DNA of 64,000 bases from Brevibacillus brevis. GTDB lineage: Bacteria; Bacillota; Bacilli; Brevibacillales; Brevibacillaceae. Each line of letters starts with the position of its first letter. The first letter of the stretch is position 1. Shown here in pieces: positions 17,431-24,998 of the stretch. Location: contig NZ_CP030117.1 in assembly GCF_001039275.2 (NCBI RefSeq), positions 924,001 to 988,000 on the forward strand. The letters run 5' to 3'. The notes beneath the pieces were generated by a model. That model made no database searches. It was not told the origin of the DNA and saw only the letters and a list, made by a program, of their open reading frames with translations. Made by a program: the position numbers and the translations under genes.

Positions 17431-17469
17431 AAAGCCCCGCACCAGCCAAGTAAGCAGGTGTGGGGCTTT
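17431..17469. terminator. Bidirectional intrinsic terminator
   Basis: AAAGCCCCGCACC pairs with GGTGTGGGGCTTT across a 13-nt loop between converging genes. Confidence 0.88.
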
Positions 17470-17491
17470 GGTTTGTGCTAAGGTGTGATGA

Positions 17492-18841
17492 TTAGGAGAC
17501 GGTCAACAGTTCTTGTTGCTCCGATTCATCTTTTTCCAAACGCGTAATCAGAACGCGTGTGACACGGTGGTGATCCATCTGCTTGACGGTGAACAGGTGG
17601 TTTTCCCATTCTACTGTCGCACCAACAGCGATATCTTCTTCCAACTGGCTGTACAACCAACCGCCGATTGTGTCCACATCTTCGGATTCGAGTTCGAATG
17701 GAAGATGGTCATTCAGGTCAGCCAACACGAGCATACCGGATACGGAGAGGCCATTGTCCAGCTTCTCAATCTCTGGTCTTTCCTCGTCAAACTCGTCTTG
17801 GATATCCCCAACGATTTCTTCCAGAATATCCTCCATCGTTACGAGACCGGCTGTTCCGCCGTACTCGTCGATGACAATCGCAAGCTGCGAACGGTTTTTC
17901 TGCATCAGGCGCAATACCGTGCTGATTTCCATGGTTTCCGGTACTGTCAGGACAGGGCGGACCAACGAATCCAGCTCTACGCTTCCGTCTTGTAACGCAG
18001 AAAGGTAGAAGTCTGTCGCATGGACAAAACCAATGATGTTGTCCTTGTCTTCGGCTGCAACCGGAAAACGCGTGTGGCGCTGCGAGCGGATAATCTCCAG
18101 GTTTTCTTCAAAGGTATTCGTCGTATATAAGCAAACCATATCAATGCGCGGGATCATCGTTTCCCGAGCAACGGTTTCGGAGAAGTCAAAAACTTGTTCC
18201 ACAAGAGCCAATTCGGTTTGGTCGATATGGCCACTTTGGTGACTTTGGTTAACCAGAAGACGAATTTCTTCTTCTGTATGCGCCGCTTCATGTTCTGAGA
18301 TGGCTTCGAGTCCAAGTCGTCTCATGAGAGCGTTGGCTGTTCCGTTCAAGAACCAGATAGCCGGGTAAAGCAATTTATAGAAAAACATCAATGGCGCGGC
18401 AACCCACAACGAGGTCATTTCTGCTTTTTGAATGGCCAATGATTTCGGAGCCAACTCACCCAAGACAATGTGGAGGAACGTAATAATCGCAAAGGCTACA
18501 CCAAAAGAAATCGCGGAGATCGCATACTCAGGCAATCCTGAAGATCCAAGCAAAGGCTCCACAATCATATGGGCAATGGCCGGTTCCCCGACCCAACCCA
18601 GTCCTAGCGAGGCGAGCGTAATCCCGACCTGGCAGGCAGATAGATAGGCGTCTAGCTTATGCGTTACTTTTTGGGCATAGACTGCGCGTCTGTTACCTTC
18701 ATTCACCATCTGTGTCAGGCGCGTTTGCCGCACCTTCACGAGTGAGAACTCTGCGGCTACGAAAAAGCCGTTGAGAAAAACAAGAAATATAACAAGCAGT
18801 AGGTTGAGCACTATCGGGACGGTGTCCAAGTAAAAAGTCAT
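17492..18841 (-). CDS. CNNM/CorC-type (hemolysin C family) transporter
   Basis: 449 residues: an N-terminal CNNM/DUF21 membrane domain (first helix VIFLVFLNGFFVAAEFSLVK, family signature), two CBS domains (about residues 215-335, seen as TMIPRIDMV and GGTAGLVTMEDILEEIVGDI) and a C-terminal CorC/HlyC domain. Members such as S. aureus MpfA and B. subtilis YhdP act in Mg2+ efflux; the label hemolysin is historical. The protein sits in the membrane with CBS domains in the cytoplasm, where they may bind adenine nucleotides. A 205-bp region with three hairpins lies upstream. Transport direction is inferred from family. Confidence 0.92.
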   Translation of the reverse strand: MTFYLDTVPIVLNLLLVIFLVFLNGFFVAAEFSLVKVRQTRLTQMVNEGNRRAVYAQKVTHKLDAYLSACQVGITLASLGLGWVGEPAIAHMIVEPLLGSSGLPEYAISAISFGVAFAIITFLHIVLGELAPKSLAIQKAEMTSLWVAAPLMFFYKLLYPAIWFLNGTANALMRRLGLEAISEHEAAHTEEEIRLLVNQSHQSGHIDQTELALVEQVFDFSETVARETMIPRIDMVCLYTTNTFEENLEIIRSQRHTRFPVAAEDKDNIIGFVHATDFYLSALQDGSVELDSLVRPVLTVPETMEISTVLRLMQKNRSQLAIVIDEYGGTAGLVTMEDILEEIVGDIQDEFDEERPEIEKLDNGLSVSGMLVLADLNDHLPFELESEDVDTIGGWLYSQLEEDIAVGATVEWENHLFTVKQMDHHRVTRVLITRLEKDESEQQELLTVS

Positions 18842-19046
18842 CCTCTCTGGAATTTTATGAAAGTACTATTTTCTATTTTACTCTGATTGGGTGGAACGCA
18901 CAAAAGCGATATACCACCGTAGGGGGCGTTTTACGCCCTTTTGGTCGGAAAGAGCGACCCTCAGATAACCGTAGCGCACGTTTTTGCGCTCGGAGAAGGC
19001 CGCAGATAGGCATCCGTTTCTGTCAAGCGACGCAAAGTGCAAGCGG
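18842..19046 (-). promoter_or_regulatory. Structured intergenic region upstream of CorC-type gene, unassigned
   Basis: Read on the minus strand, three hairpins follow each other: AGCGCA/TGCGCT, GGTCG/CGACC and GGGCGT/ACGCCC, with CTACGG after the first and after the third. No terminator T run precedes the gene and no known riboswitch consensus was matched; the GGGGAGTA core of the Mn2+ (yybP-ykoY) class is absent. It may be a 5' leader or the 3' end of the protease transcript. Confidence 0.45.
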
Positions 19047-20159
19047 TTACCTGTGCAGAATTTGTTGGGCGTAGACGAAAAATGCTGACAGTACAGCAGC
19101 TAGACCGAGATAGGCAGCTAACACTTTCCACTTCGTAGAGGCGGGTGCATCGTAGTACGTAGTGAGCTGGTGCATTTGCTCATCCAGTTCGGCTAATCTC
19201 TCTTGCGCCGCAAGTTCTCCATCACGAAGCGCATCCGATGGGATCGGTCGGTTCGGGTCGGAATCGTAATACAAAACAGGCTCTCGTTCCCACAGTCTGA
19301 ACAGTTCCCATTTTCTGTTCACATACACTTTATCGAGGCGCTTGAAGTCACGCTGAAGACGTTGTTTGTCCTGCAAAAATGGCACGTAAAATTTCTTCAA
19401 ATCTTCCTGATTGATCGCATTAACCTCGGCATTCATTTGCGTGCGAATATCCCATGTCGATTCCAGCTCGGGCCATTTGGCTATGCTTTGCTGGAAGTCT
19501 GCAATCTTTTCGCGCTCGTATTGCAGGAGCTTTTGCTGATAGCCGCCACGTAGGCGGTTGTACCACGTAATCAAGCCGATGATGAAAATGAACACAGTAA
19601 TCGGTCCTGGGTTGGCGAACAGCATAACACCCAGCCCGACTAACCCGATAAACCAAATTTTCGTCGACAAGACCGAAACGATGCGGCCGCCATCGAGCGG
19701 GGAGATAGGCAGCAGGTTAAATAAATTGAGCATGGCACCCAAGTAGATAACCAACCCCCAGAAAGGGTCTTGCGTATACCAATACAGCGGGAGGGCAGGC
19801 AAGAACGCAATCATCCCCGCCAAGGGCCCGCCGTAGGCTAAGTACGCCTCTGTTTTTGCGTCACGCGGCATGTCTTTCATGGCAATGAAGGCTCCTGCAA
19901 AAGGGATAAAGACAGCGGGTGAGGTCGCGATCCCTTTTCGCTTGGCGGCGATCACATGGCCCATTTCGTGGACGAAAATCAGATAGACGAGCGCCACGGC
20001 GAATTTCCATCCGTAAAAAACGGCATACGCCCACAAGGTAATCCCCATAGATATAATCGTGGTCCCGAATTTCGAAAACTTCAGTATGCTAAGTATCCAT
20101 TTTAAATTGGCAAGTAAGAAAGCACCGATCGCCAAAAGGACTGAACGGCTTTTTTTCAT
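19047..20159 (-). CDS. Site-2 protease family (M50) membrane metalloprotease
   Basis: 370 residues with several membrane segments. HEMGH at residues 64-68 is the zinc-binding motif with catalytic Glu, and LLPISPLDGGR near residue 155 supplies the third ligand Asp, together defining an intramembrane M50 peptidase. A hydrophilic, charged region (about 205-345) follows and a final hydrophobic helix closes the protein. No PDZ domain is visible, so it is not RseP-like; it resembles the YwhC/short S2P group. The substrate is unknown. It shares the strand with the CorC-type gene downstream and with small genes upstream. Confidence 0.88.
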   Translation of the reverse strand: MKKSRSVLLAIGAFLLANLKWILSILKFSKFGTTIISMGITLWAYAVFYGWKFAVALVYLIFVHEMGHVIAAKRKGIATSPAVFIPFAGAFIAMKDMPRDAKTEAYLAYGGPLAGMIAFLPALPLYWYTQDPFWGLVIYLGAMLNLFNLLPISPLDGGRIVSVLSTKIWFIGLVGLGVMLFANPGPITVFIFIIGLITWYNRLRGGYQQKLLQYEREKIADFQQSIAKWPELESTWDIRTQMNAEVNAINQEDLKKFYVPFLQDKQRLQRDFKRLDKVYVNRKWELFRLWEREPVLYYDSDPNRPIPSDALRDGELAAQERLAELDEQMHQLTTYYDAPASTKWKVLAAYLGLAAVLSAFFVYAQQILHR

Positions 20160-20227
20160 CGTTTTTCCTCCCAGAAGATATAGGCAGATATTCCTTCTTA
20201 CGAATCAAGCCAAGAGAAGTTTCTGTT

Positions 20228-20530
20228 CTAGTTGCCATCCAGACGAGGATTGGTGAAGTGAAAGCCGTACTCGCCATAGAGCGGATTGTAGCTAAGATGT
20301 CCCCCGTCGAAATACCAGAAATCAGTTGGACGAATGACAAATCGCAACCCCTCTACTTCAAACACAGCATCGTCGGTGAGGGCCTCATCTTTTTCAATCG
20401 CATAAAACATACCACCGGTCCCGGGGCCGCTTGTTCGTACATACAATCGAAGCGTATCTCCCGGTACAAAACCGGCATAACGTTGATAGGCAAGGGAAAA
20501 CGCTGGCTCTATCATAAGTGTGATACTCAT
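20228..20530 (-). CDS. HesB/YneR-like small protein
   Basis: A 100-residue protein resembling the HesB/YadR-like group related to A-type Fe-S carriers: the beta-rich core LRLYVRTSGPGTGG, followed by LRFVIRPTDFWYFDGGHLSY and GEYGFHFTNP. The Cys residues that hold clusters in IscA are absent, so a role as cluster carrier is doubtful. AGGAG precedes the ATG. It is encoded between the M50 protease and a DUF3905-like gene. Function unknown. Confidence 0.7.
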   Translation of the reverse strand: MSITLMIEPAFSLAYQRYAGFVPGDTLRLYVRTSGPGTGGMFYAIEKDEALTDDAVFEVEGLRFVIRPTDFWYFDGGHLSYNPLYGEYGFHFTNPRLDGN

Positions 20531-20613
20531 GGACTAGCTCCTTTCTGCTACTTGTCTCCCATTGTAACACAAGTCAGAGTAGTGTCCCGAAGCTCAAGGT
20601 GCAAGCGCAATCC

Positions 20614-20653
20614 AAAAACACCCGTCCGGTCAGAAATGTCTCTGCCGAACGGG
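20614..20653 (-). terminator. Intrinsic terminator after DUF3905-like gene
   Basis: On the minus strand CCCGTTCGGCAGA pairs with TCTGACCGGACGGG, followed by TGTTTTT. Confidence 0.75.
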
Positions 20654-20672
20654 CTGCATGAAAAAGCTGGCA

Positions 20673-21032
20673 TTAGTCCTTGCCTTTGCTCACATCGAGG
20701 GTAGGGTGCATAAAACGCGCTCTATCTGGTTCTTCTTGATCCTCGAGGAGCTCACGATTTTCTATCGAGTTCCAGCCAATGTCATTGGTCGGATGTACCC
20801 ACCGGTCCCCTGCCATGACGGAGGGATCGGTTTCTGTGTTCCAGTTGTGTAAGGGAGATTCCTTGGACTCGTACAAGCTGTCACCGATGACGACTCCGAA
20901 CTCATTGACGAATGGCTTTTGAATCGTACGGGACGAGTTTTTGAAGTCAGGAGCACTGATTTGATGCGGCAGCGTCCCATCGAGGGAAATATCCTTCGTC
21001 TTGTCGTTCTTTTGCTGATCGTTATCCATCAT
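20673..21032 (-). CDS. Conserved hypothetical protein (DUF3905-like)
   Basis: A soluble, acidic 119-residue protein. LDGTLPHQISAPDF, KPFVNEFGVVIGDSLY and MAGDRWVHPTNDIGWNS resemble DUF3905 proteins found in spore-forming Bacillales; this link is from memory of the family and should be treated as tentative. AGGAGG lies 5 nt before the first ATG (8 nt before a second ATG). A terminator follows. No enzymatic motif is visible. Presence in spore formers hints at a sporulation link, but that is inference. Confidence 0.65.
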   Translation of the reverse strand: MMDNDQQKNDKTKDISLDGTLPHQISAPDFKNSSRTIQKPFVNEFGVVIGDSLYESKESPLHNWNTETDPSVMAGDRWVHPTNDIGWNSIENRELLEDQEEPDRARFMHPTLDVSKGKD

Positions 21033-21155
21033 CTGGACCTCCTTTTATCTCATAGCATGCATCAGTCACTGACCCCTTATTCGGTTTCGGAGGGGAGCTC
21101 GCGCCCAGCCCAAATGAGACCCAGCCGTATATGCTAAAAAAAGGGGGAAGATCTG

Positions 21156-21332
21156 ATGCGAACGAGTGTGATCATTCCCGTCAGAGATGCAGCTCATCAG
21201 CTTCTGTATACCTTGTTTAGCCTGAACTTGCAGTTTGCCGATTTTGAAAAATATGAAGTGATTGTGCTGGATAACGGCTCCAGTTCTAATAACGTCTTGA
21301 TTAGATTTGAGGGGGATGTGAGATGGGACTGA
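21156..21332 (+). pseudogene. Glycosyltransferase family 2 fragment (N-terminus only)
   Basis: AAGGGGGAAG precedes an ATG that opens 58 residues starting MRTSVIIPVRDAAHQLLYTL and reaching YEVIVLDNGSSSNN, the nucleotide-sugar binding start of GT-A family 2 enzymes. The frame then stops (RWD-stop) where a functional enzyme would continue for 200 or more residues, and the next bases are AT-rich and non-coding. It is best read as a truncated remnant, probably cut by a deletion or insertion at the left edge of the AT-rich stretch. Confidence 0.7.
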
Positions 21333-21659
21333 TCGGTCTAGTCCGATCTTCACGGTTGTTTCCATCGCCATAATAATTGTTATAAGGATCAGTACTAACT
21401 AATAACCATTCTTCAGGGATAACCGCTGTAAGGTCCTTCAATTAAAGGAATCTCGGTCATTTATGCCACGAATCGATAATCTCAGAATAGGTCAAATCTA
21501 CTGGGCCAAGTAATTAACATTCAAGCATAAGTAGCGAAAGACGCTTAAATAACAAAGATATCGCGACCCACTAATGAAGTGTATTTGATAATATGTGGAA
21601 TTTATTGATAAATAATAATGTTGAAACTGATTCGTTTGGGGGAGGGAGCGACCATTTGT
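21333..21659. other. AT-rich intergenic stretch, no gene recognised
   Basis: No plausible ORF, RNA motif or repeat was recognised. Base composition shifts to AT-rich relative to the flanks, which fits acquired or decaying DNA. Confidence 0.5.
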
Positions 21660-22166
21660 ATGAAAGTACGCTCTACGTTAGTAGGTCTTATTTACGGTTT
21701 GGTGACTATGTTTTTTTTGAGTGTTATCATTTCTTTTCTTGGAGATTTCGCAGCTGGCGGCATGTCGGTTGGGGGAGCATCGTTTGGGGGATGGTTATGG
21801 TTTTTTGCGACATCCCTATTTCCTGTCTCTGTTATTTCTGGTATTTCAGGTTACTTCCAGGCATTCAGGAACATTCACCTATGGGTATATTGGGTTTTAT
21901 GTGCTTTTCTAGGTTTTATCATCCCCCTTTTCATGGGGTCAGTTGGTGCTACGCTGATGCTTATTTTAGAGTATGGCTTTGAGCGTGTAATGACCCCGTC
22001 AGCAGAGATTACAGCGAATGATATCATGCATGACTATTTTAAATTAGCACCCCTATATGCCCTGATAGTACTACCAGTTACGACACCCTTTTTGGCTCTT
22101 TGGCTTAAAGGAATGCAAGCTATTCTAACCTATGTTGAAAATAAGTGGAAAAAGGAGACCTTGTGA
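21660..22166 (+). CDS. Hypothetical polytopic membrane protein
   Basis: About 168 residues with four hydrophobic segments (STLVGLIYGLVTMFFLSVII; WLWFFATSLFPVSVISGISG; VYWVLCAFLGFIIPLFMGSV; YALIVLPVTTPFLALWL) and a basic end. I do not recognise the family. The ATG at 21660 is preferred, with GGGGGAGGGAG about 11 nt upstream; the frame could begin at 21618. It lies alone in the AT-rich stretch between a glycosyltransferase remnant and other decayed pieces, so it may be part of an acquired segment. No function can be offered. Confidence 0.55.
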   Translation: MKVRSTLVGLIYGLVTMFFLSVIISFLGDFAAGGMSVGGASFGGWLWFFATSLFPVSVISGISGYFQAFRNIHLWVYWVLCAFLGFIIPLFMGSVGATLMLILEYGFERVMTPSAEITANDIMHDYFKLAPLYALIVLPVTTPFLALWLKGMQAILTYVENKWKKETL

Positions 22167-22474
22167 GCTGTAAGGATCGAATCTCCTTCGAACCGGCCAG
22201 ATCATTATGAGCGTCAATAGGCTAGTAAATGGGGTACCGCCAGCAAAGTAACCAGAAACCCACGTTAAGGGGAAATGTGCCGTAAAATACGTCTTTTGCG
22301 ACAGTTTTTGTGGGGGCATAACGGTGTGCCCACTAGCCCAACCCTACACATAGAATAAAAACGCAGAAAAGGGCCTTTGTAGCTCGTTTGGTAAGGTGTT
22401 TAAACATAACCGGTAGCAAAGGGATTTAGCCTAATCAAGACGTTGATCGGGATATTCGTGTTATAAAAAATTAA
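22167..22474. other. Intergenic stretch, no gene recognised
   Basis: Neither strand gives a credible ORF with a ribosome binding site. No known RNA motif was recognised. Confidence 0.4.
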
Positions 22475-22500
22475 AAAAAACCCTCCATTTGGGAGGGCCT
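22475..22500 (-). terminator. Intrinsic terminator downstream of sigma-like remnant
   Basis: On the minus strand CCCTCC-CAAAT-GGAGGG is followed by TTTTTTTT. Confidence 0.8.
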
Positions 22501-22520
22501 ACGACTTAACTGCTTGCGGA

Positions 22521-22718
22521 TTAGACTCTAATTTTTTTTCGAAGTATCCCTAAATATTTCCGTTTGTATTTGTTTACGCCTTGTTGAGATATGCCTATAT
22601 GCTGTGCAACTATTTCTTCTGGAACTCCGTTAATCACTACTTATTCAAAATTAGTCAGCAAAGCATGTTCAAATGATAAAAACTTGAAAACAAGAAGAAA
22701 TGAAGAAGCAACTTTATT
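22521..22718 (-). pseudogene. Remnant of a sigma-70-like/HTH regulator
   Basis: The minus strand encodes GVPEEIVAQHIGISQQGVNK followed by YKRKYLGILRKKI and a stop, matching the helix-turn-helix of sigma region 4 in small sigma-like factors. Upstream in the same frame, after an internal stop at 22641-22643, lies FEHALLTNFE, which may be the start of such a protein. Start codon, ribosome site and middle part are missing, so an internal deletion plus nonsense change is inferred. A complete terminator still follows. Confidence 0.55.
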
Positions 22719-22792
22719 TTATGAAGATATGAAATATACTCACAAATATCCAGTATATACACTATAGTTTAATTGTTTTACGACATAAACAA

Positions 22793-22832
22793 GAAAGGTC
22801 AGCCTAAAGGTTGACCTTTCGGATATTTTCTA
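22793..22832. terminator. Intrinsic terminator of the lipoprotein gene
   Basis: GAAAGGTCAGCC and GGTTGACCTTTC arms around TAAA; T-rich on both sides, placed just beyond the stop of the minus-strand lipoprotein gene. Confidence 0.75.
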
Positions 22833-22871
22833 TTCTATTAGCACAGAACTTATAACATATCCTTCATTCAT

Positions 22872-23471
22872 TTAATCAGTAATTTTTTTAAGCTCAAAAA
22901 TAGTTGCCTCTGATAACAAGATAAGCCTATCGTTATTAACAACAAAAAAACTTATACCTACAGGTATGCTCATTTTTGTAGAAGGGTCACTTATATCTAT
23001 TACTTTTACTCCATCATTTTCATTTAAGTCTGGGATATCTATTTTATATAATCTATAAAAAGAGAGAGAGTTATCGCATGTCGCTGTAATCTCATATAGT
23101 GGATTTTTTAGTTCATATTGATATTTCGTATAGTTTTTAAGTCCTTTTGATGAAAAAAAGTCTTTTTTGATTATAAGTTCATCTCCAATAAATTTTTGCC
23201 CTGTTGGATATTCAGAAGCATCATTATATGAATTTGCAAATCCTAAAAGCTTCTCAACTTTCCAAGTTCCGTAGAAATATTTTTCAGTTTCGCTATCCAA
23301 ATTTATACGTTCTACAGTACAATATTCGGATGTGTTTTCTGGAATAATAGACTCATCCGTTTCAGGTTTAGGCTCACTAGAAGTATTTGGATTTGATGGC
23401 ATTTCAATATTTCCACAACCCGATGCTAGCATCAACATGATCATGATACAAACCAATAATATTTTTTTCAT
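22872..23471 (-). CDS. Hypothetical lipoprotein
   Basis: 199 residues with a type II signal sequence (MKKILLVCIMIMLMLASGC, lipobox LASGC, Cys19) and a Ser/Pro/Glu-rich linker, then a soluble domain containing YFYGTWKVEKLLGFAN, IGDELIIKKDFFSSKG and a final beta-rich part. The pattern GTWKVEK plus a G-x-x-L-x-I strand recalls lipocalin-like or AlgW-type lipoproteins of firmicutes, but I do not assign a family. Codon use is AT-rich, unlike the neighbours beyond 24 kb, which suggests transfer. The product should sit on the outer face of the membrane. Confidence 0.75.
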   Translation of the reverse strand: MKKILLVCIMIMLMLASGCGNIEMPSNPNTSSEPKPETDESIIPENTSEYCTVERINLDSETEKYFYGTWKVEKLLGFANSYNDASEYPTGQKFIGDELIIKKDFFSSKGLKNYTKYQYELKNPLYEITATCDNSLSFYRLYKIDIPDLNENDGVKVIDISDPSTKMSIPVGISFFVVNNDRLILLSEATIFELKKITD

Positions 23472-23820
23472 ATTTCACACTCTTTTTTATTTTTTTGATT
23501 GTGTCATATTCATTCTTTGATAATCGTTTGAGCACTATCGGCACCTGTTATGACGTTTTGGCATACAAAAAAGTTCTAGGTATTTTTCCTAAATATTTTC
23601 GGGTTCTCAAGCTCCGTCTCTGCTATTCCTTCGCATTAATTCGCTTCTACTTAGACGCATCCATACCCAATTTTTTGTTTCGAAAGAAGATTGAAAAACA
23701 CTCTCAGCATCTTCTTAGCATTAGTAAATCCCACATTTTACGGGGGCCCGATAATAGGTATTATGTTAGCTAACGTCCGCATCCTCAAATTCGGGCGTTT
23801 TTGGCCGTTTTCCGCGATTA

Positions 23821-23973
23821 TCATTTTGGGGGCTGGAGAAAAATCCTTCGAAATGTCATTGCTGATGTATTTTCGATTTCGTCCGCAACCAAAGAAACGT
23901 TCCCTTCAATTGCATACTCATGAATGATTCTCTCCTGCTCTATAATTTCTTCGCGTAGCTCTTCAATGAACTG
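23821..23973 (-). pseudogene. Decayed coding fragment
   Basis: The minus strand reads QFIEELREEIIEQERIIHEY and continues for 30 more residues to a stop. It has the composition of a real helical protein but lacks a start codon, and a stop lies immediately upstream; a one-base shift would join it to an ATG (MRMTV). Probably a frameshifted remnant. The rest of 23472-24026 shows no gene. Confidence 0.4.
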
Positions 23974-24026
23974 TCATTCTCATGAGATTACACTCCCCCT
24001 AGACTCATCAAACTTTAGAAAGAGTA

Positions 24027-24064
24027 AAAATCGCCGAGCATAATGGCTGCCCGGCGGTTTTTTT
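24027..24064 (-). terminator. Intrinsic terminator after sspK
   Basis: On the minus strand CGCCGGGCA and GCTCGGCG pair around a short loop, followed by ATTTTT; a T run is also present on the plus side. Confidence 0.8.
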
Positions 24065-24065
24065 G

Positions 24066-24197
24066 TTAGCGGTTTTCTTTTAGCCTTTCTTGTGGTTCAC
24101 TATTAATGGAGCCGTCAGAACGGACAGCCTCGGATTGGGCTTTGGGTCCTCGGATTTCAGCGGTTTTTCCAAAATCTTTTTCTTTGTTACGTACCAT
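24066..24197 (-). CDS. sspK: Small acid-soluble spore protein K-like
   Basis: A 43-residue protein starting MVRNKEKDFGKTAE and ending RSDGSINSEPQERLKENR. This closely follows B. subtilis SspK (MVRNKEKGF at the start, ADGSINQHPQERM near the end), a minor SASP made in the forespore and packed in the spore core. It is shorter in the middle. GAGGAGGACATCAC precedes the ATG. Expression by sigma-G is expected from the family but a promoter was not identified. It is divergent from a YqkE-like gene and ends at a terminator. Confidence 0.85.
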   Translation of the reverse strand: MVRNKEKDFGKTAEIRGPKAQSEAVRSDGSINSEPQERLKENR

Positions 24198-24294
24198 GTG
24201 ATGTCCTCCTCTTTGTGAAAGATGAAGATAGTATGACCCGGATGGGGCCAGAGAATGAGGACAGAATGAGGATAGGGAAAGGGTGGCAATTCAA

Positions 24295-24567
24295 ATGGCG
24301 AAAAAACAACGAAAACCACAACGTCAAGCAGCGACAACAACTACGACAGACGCGAAAAGCGGATTGAACAGTTTGAAGGATATGCTGAATGCAGATGCGC
24401 TCGGAGCACTCAAGCAGCTTGAAAAAGACATGAAGACAGAAGGCGAGCGCAAAGAGAAGGAAGCAGCCGAACAAAAGCGCCGAGAGCAGGAAGAACGCGA
24501 GCGCAACAAGAGCTTTGCTGAGCTTTTGAACGATTACGAGAAAAAAGGCGGAGGCAAGTACAGCTAA
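24295..24567 (+). CDS. yqkE: YqkE-like small charged protein (DUF3886)
   Basis: 90 residues, very rich in Lys, Glu and Arg: MAKKQRKPQRQA, then a central ALGALKQLEKDMK and a long charged helix EKEAAEQKRREQEERERN, ending SFAELLNDYEKKGGGKYS. The pattern and SFAELLNDY end fit YqkE/DUF3886 proteins of Bacillales. The ATG at 24295 is chosen because AAAGGGTGG is 8 nt upstream; the GTG at 24283 overlaps that site. A helical, cytoplasmic protein is predicted. The function of the family is not known. The stop overlaps the start of the next small gene (TAATG). Confidence 0.75.
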   Translation: MAKKQRKPQRQAATTTTTDAKSGLNSLKDMLNADALGALKQLEKDMKTEGERKEKEAAEQKRREQEERERNKSFAELLNDYEKKGGGKYS

Positions 24568-24713
24568 TGCGAGATGGACGGCAAACGGACCGACCGGATA
24601 CTTCCAAAAACGGTTTGATGAAAAAGCGTCAACAAGATATCAAGGACGAGTCCATCAAGGAACGGGGCCGGATGGTCCTCGGCCGATTGGGCAAAAAGGA
24701 CCCGAAGAAGTGA
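24567..24713 (+). CDS. Very small basic protein coupled to yqkE
   Basis: The ATG at 24567 shares its A with the TAA stop of the YqkE-like gene, a typical re-initiation arrangement. It encodes 48 residues, MRDGRQTDRPDTSKNGLMKK at the start and GRMVLGRLGKKDPKK at the end, strongly charged with no membrane segment. I do not recognise the family. Translation is inferred from the coupling and from amino acid composition; it has no ribosome site of its own. Confidence 0.5.
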   Translation: MRDGRQTDRPDTSKNGLMKKRQQDIKDESIKERGRMVLGRLGKKDPKK

Positions 24714-24762
24714 TTTTTTCCCTCTCATCCCCATATAGCTAAAGAGTGAGGGGAGGGAAGTC

Positions 24763-24939
24763 ATGGGGACAATCCTGCTCCTGTTTAGCCTCTTGTGCGT
24801 GGCGGTGGGTACCTGGAAATTAATCGGGATCTACAAGGCCCAAAAGGCTGACAGCAAGCCGCTCTGGTGGACAGTCGCGAGCGTGGGGATTGCGGTTTTT
24901 TTTCTTTTGAAGCTGGTAACAGATACGTTGCCAACATAA
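24763..24939 (+). CDS. Small two-helix membrane protein
   Basis: GAGGGGAGGGAAG stands just before the ATG. The 58-residue product has two hydrophobic helices, ILLLFSLLCVAVGTWKLIGI and WWTVASVGIAVFFLLKLV, joined by a charged loop. The family is not recognised. It is the last gene before a strong terminator and probably belongs to the yqkE transcript. Confidence 0.6.
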   Translation: MGTILLLFSLLCVAVGTWKLIGIYKAQKADSKPLWWTVASVGIAVFFLLKLVTDTLPT

Positions 24940-24941
24940 AC

Positions 24942-24982
24942 AAGCACCTGTAGCCAGAGAGCTTACAGGTGCTTGTTTTTTT
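24942..24982. terminator. Bidirectional intrinsic terminator
   Basis: AAGCACCTGTA and TACAGGTGCTTGTTTTTTT around a 10-nt loop, between the small membrane protein and the converging ABC permease gene. Confidence 0.9.
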
Positions 24983-24998
24983 AAAAAAGGCTACTCCA

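Noticed and set aside
18842..19046. Possible yybP-ykoY (Mn2+) riboswitch
   Set aside because: CTACGG words raised the idea, but the GGGGAGTA core and the expected junction are missing.
21066..24065. Integrative element or prophage in the AT-rich stretch
   Set aside because: No integrase, transposase, phage structural gene or direct-repeat borders were recognised; only decay and composition change are supported.
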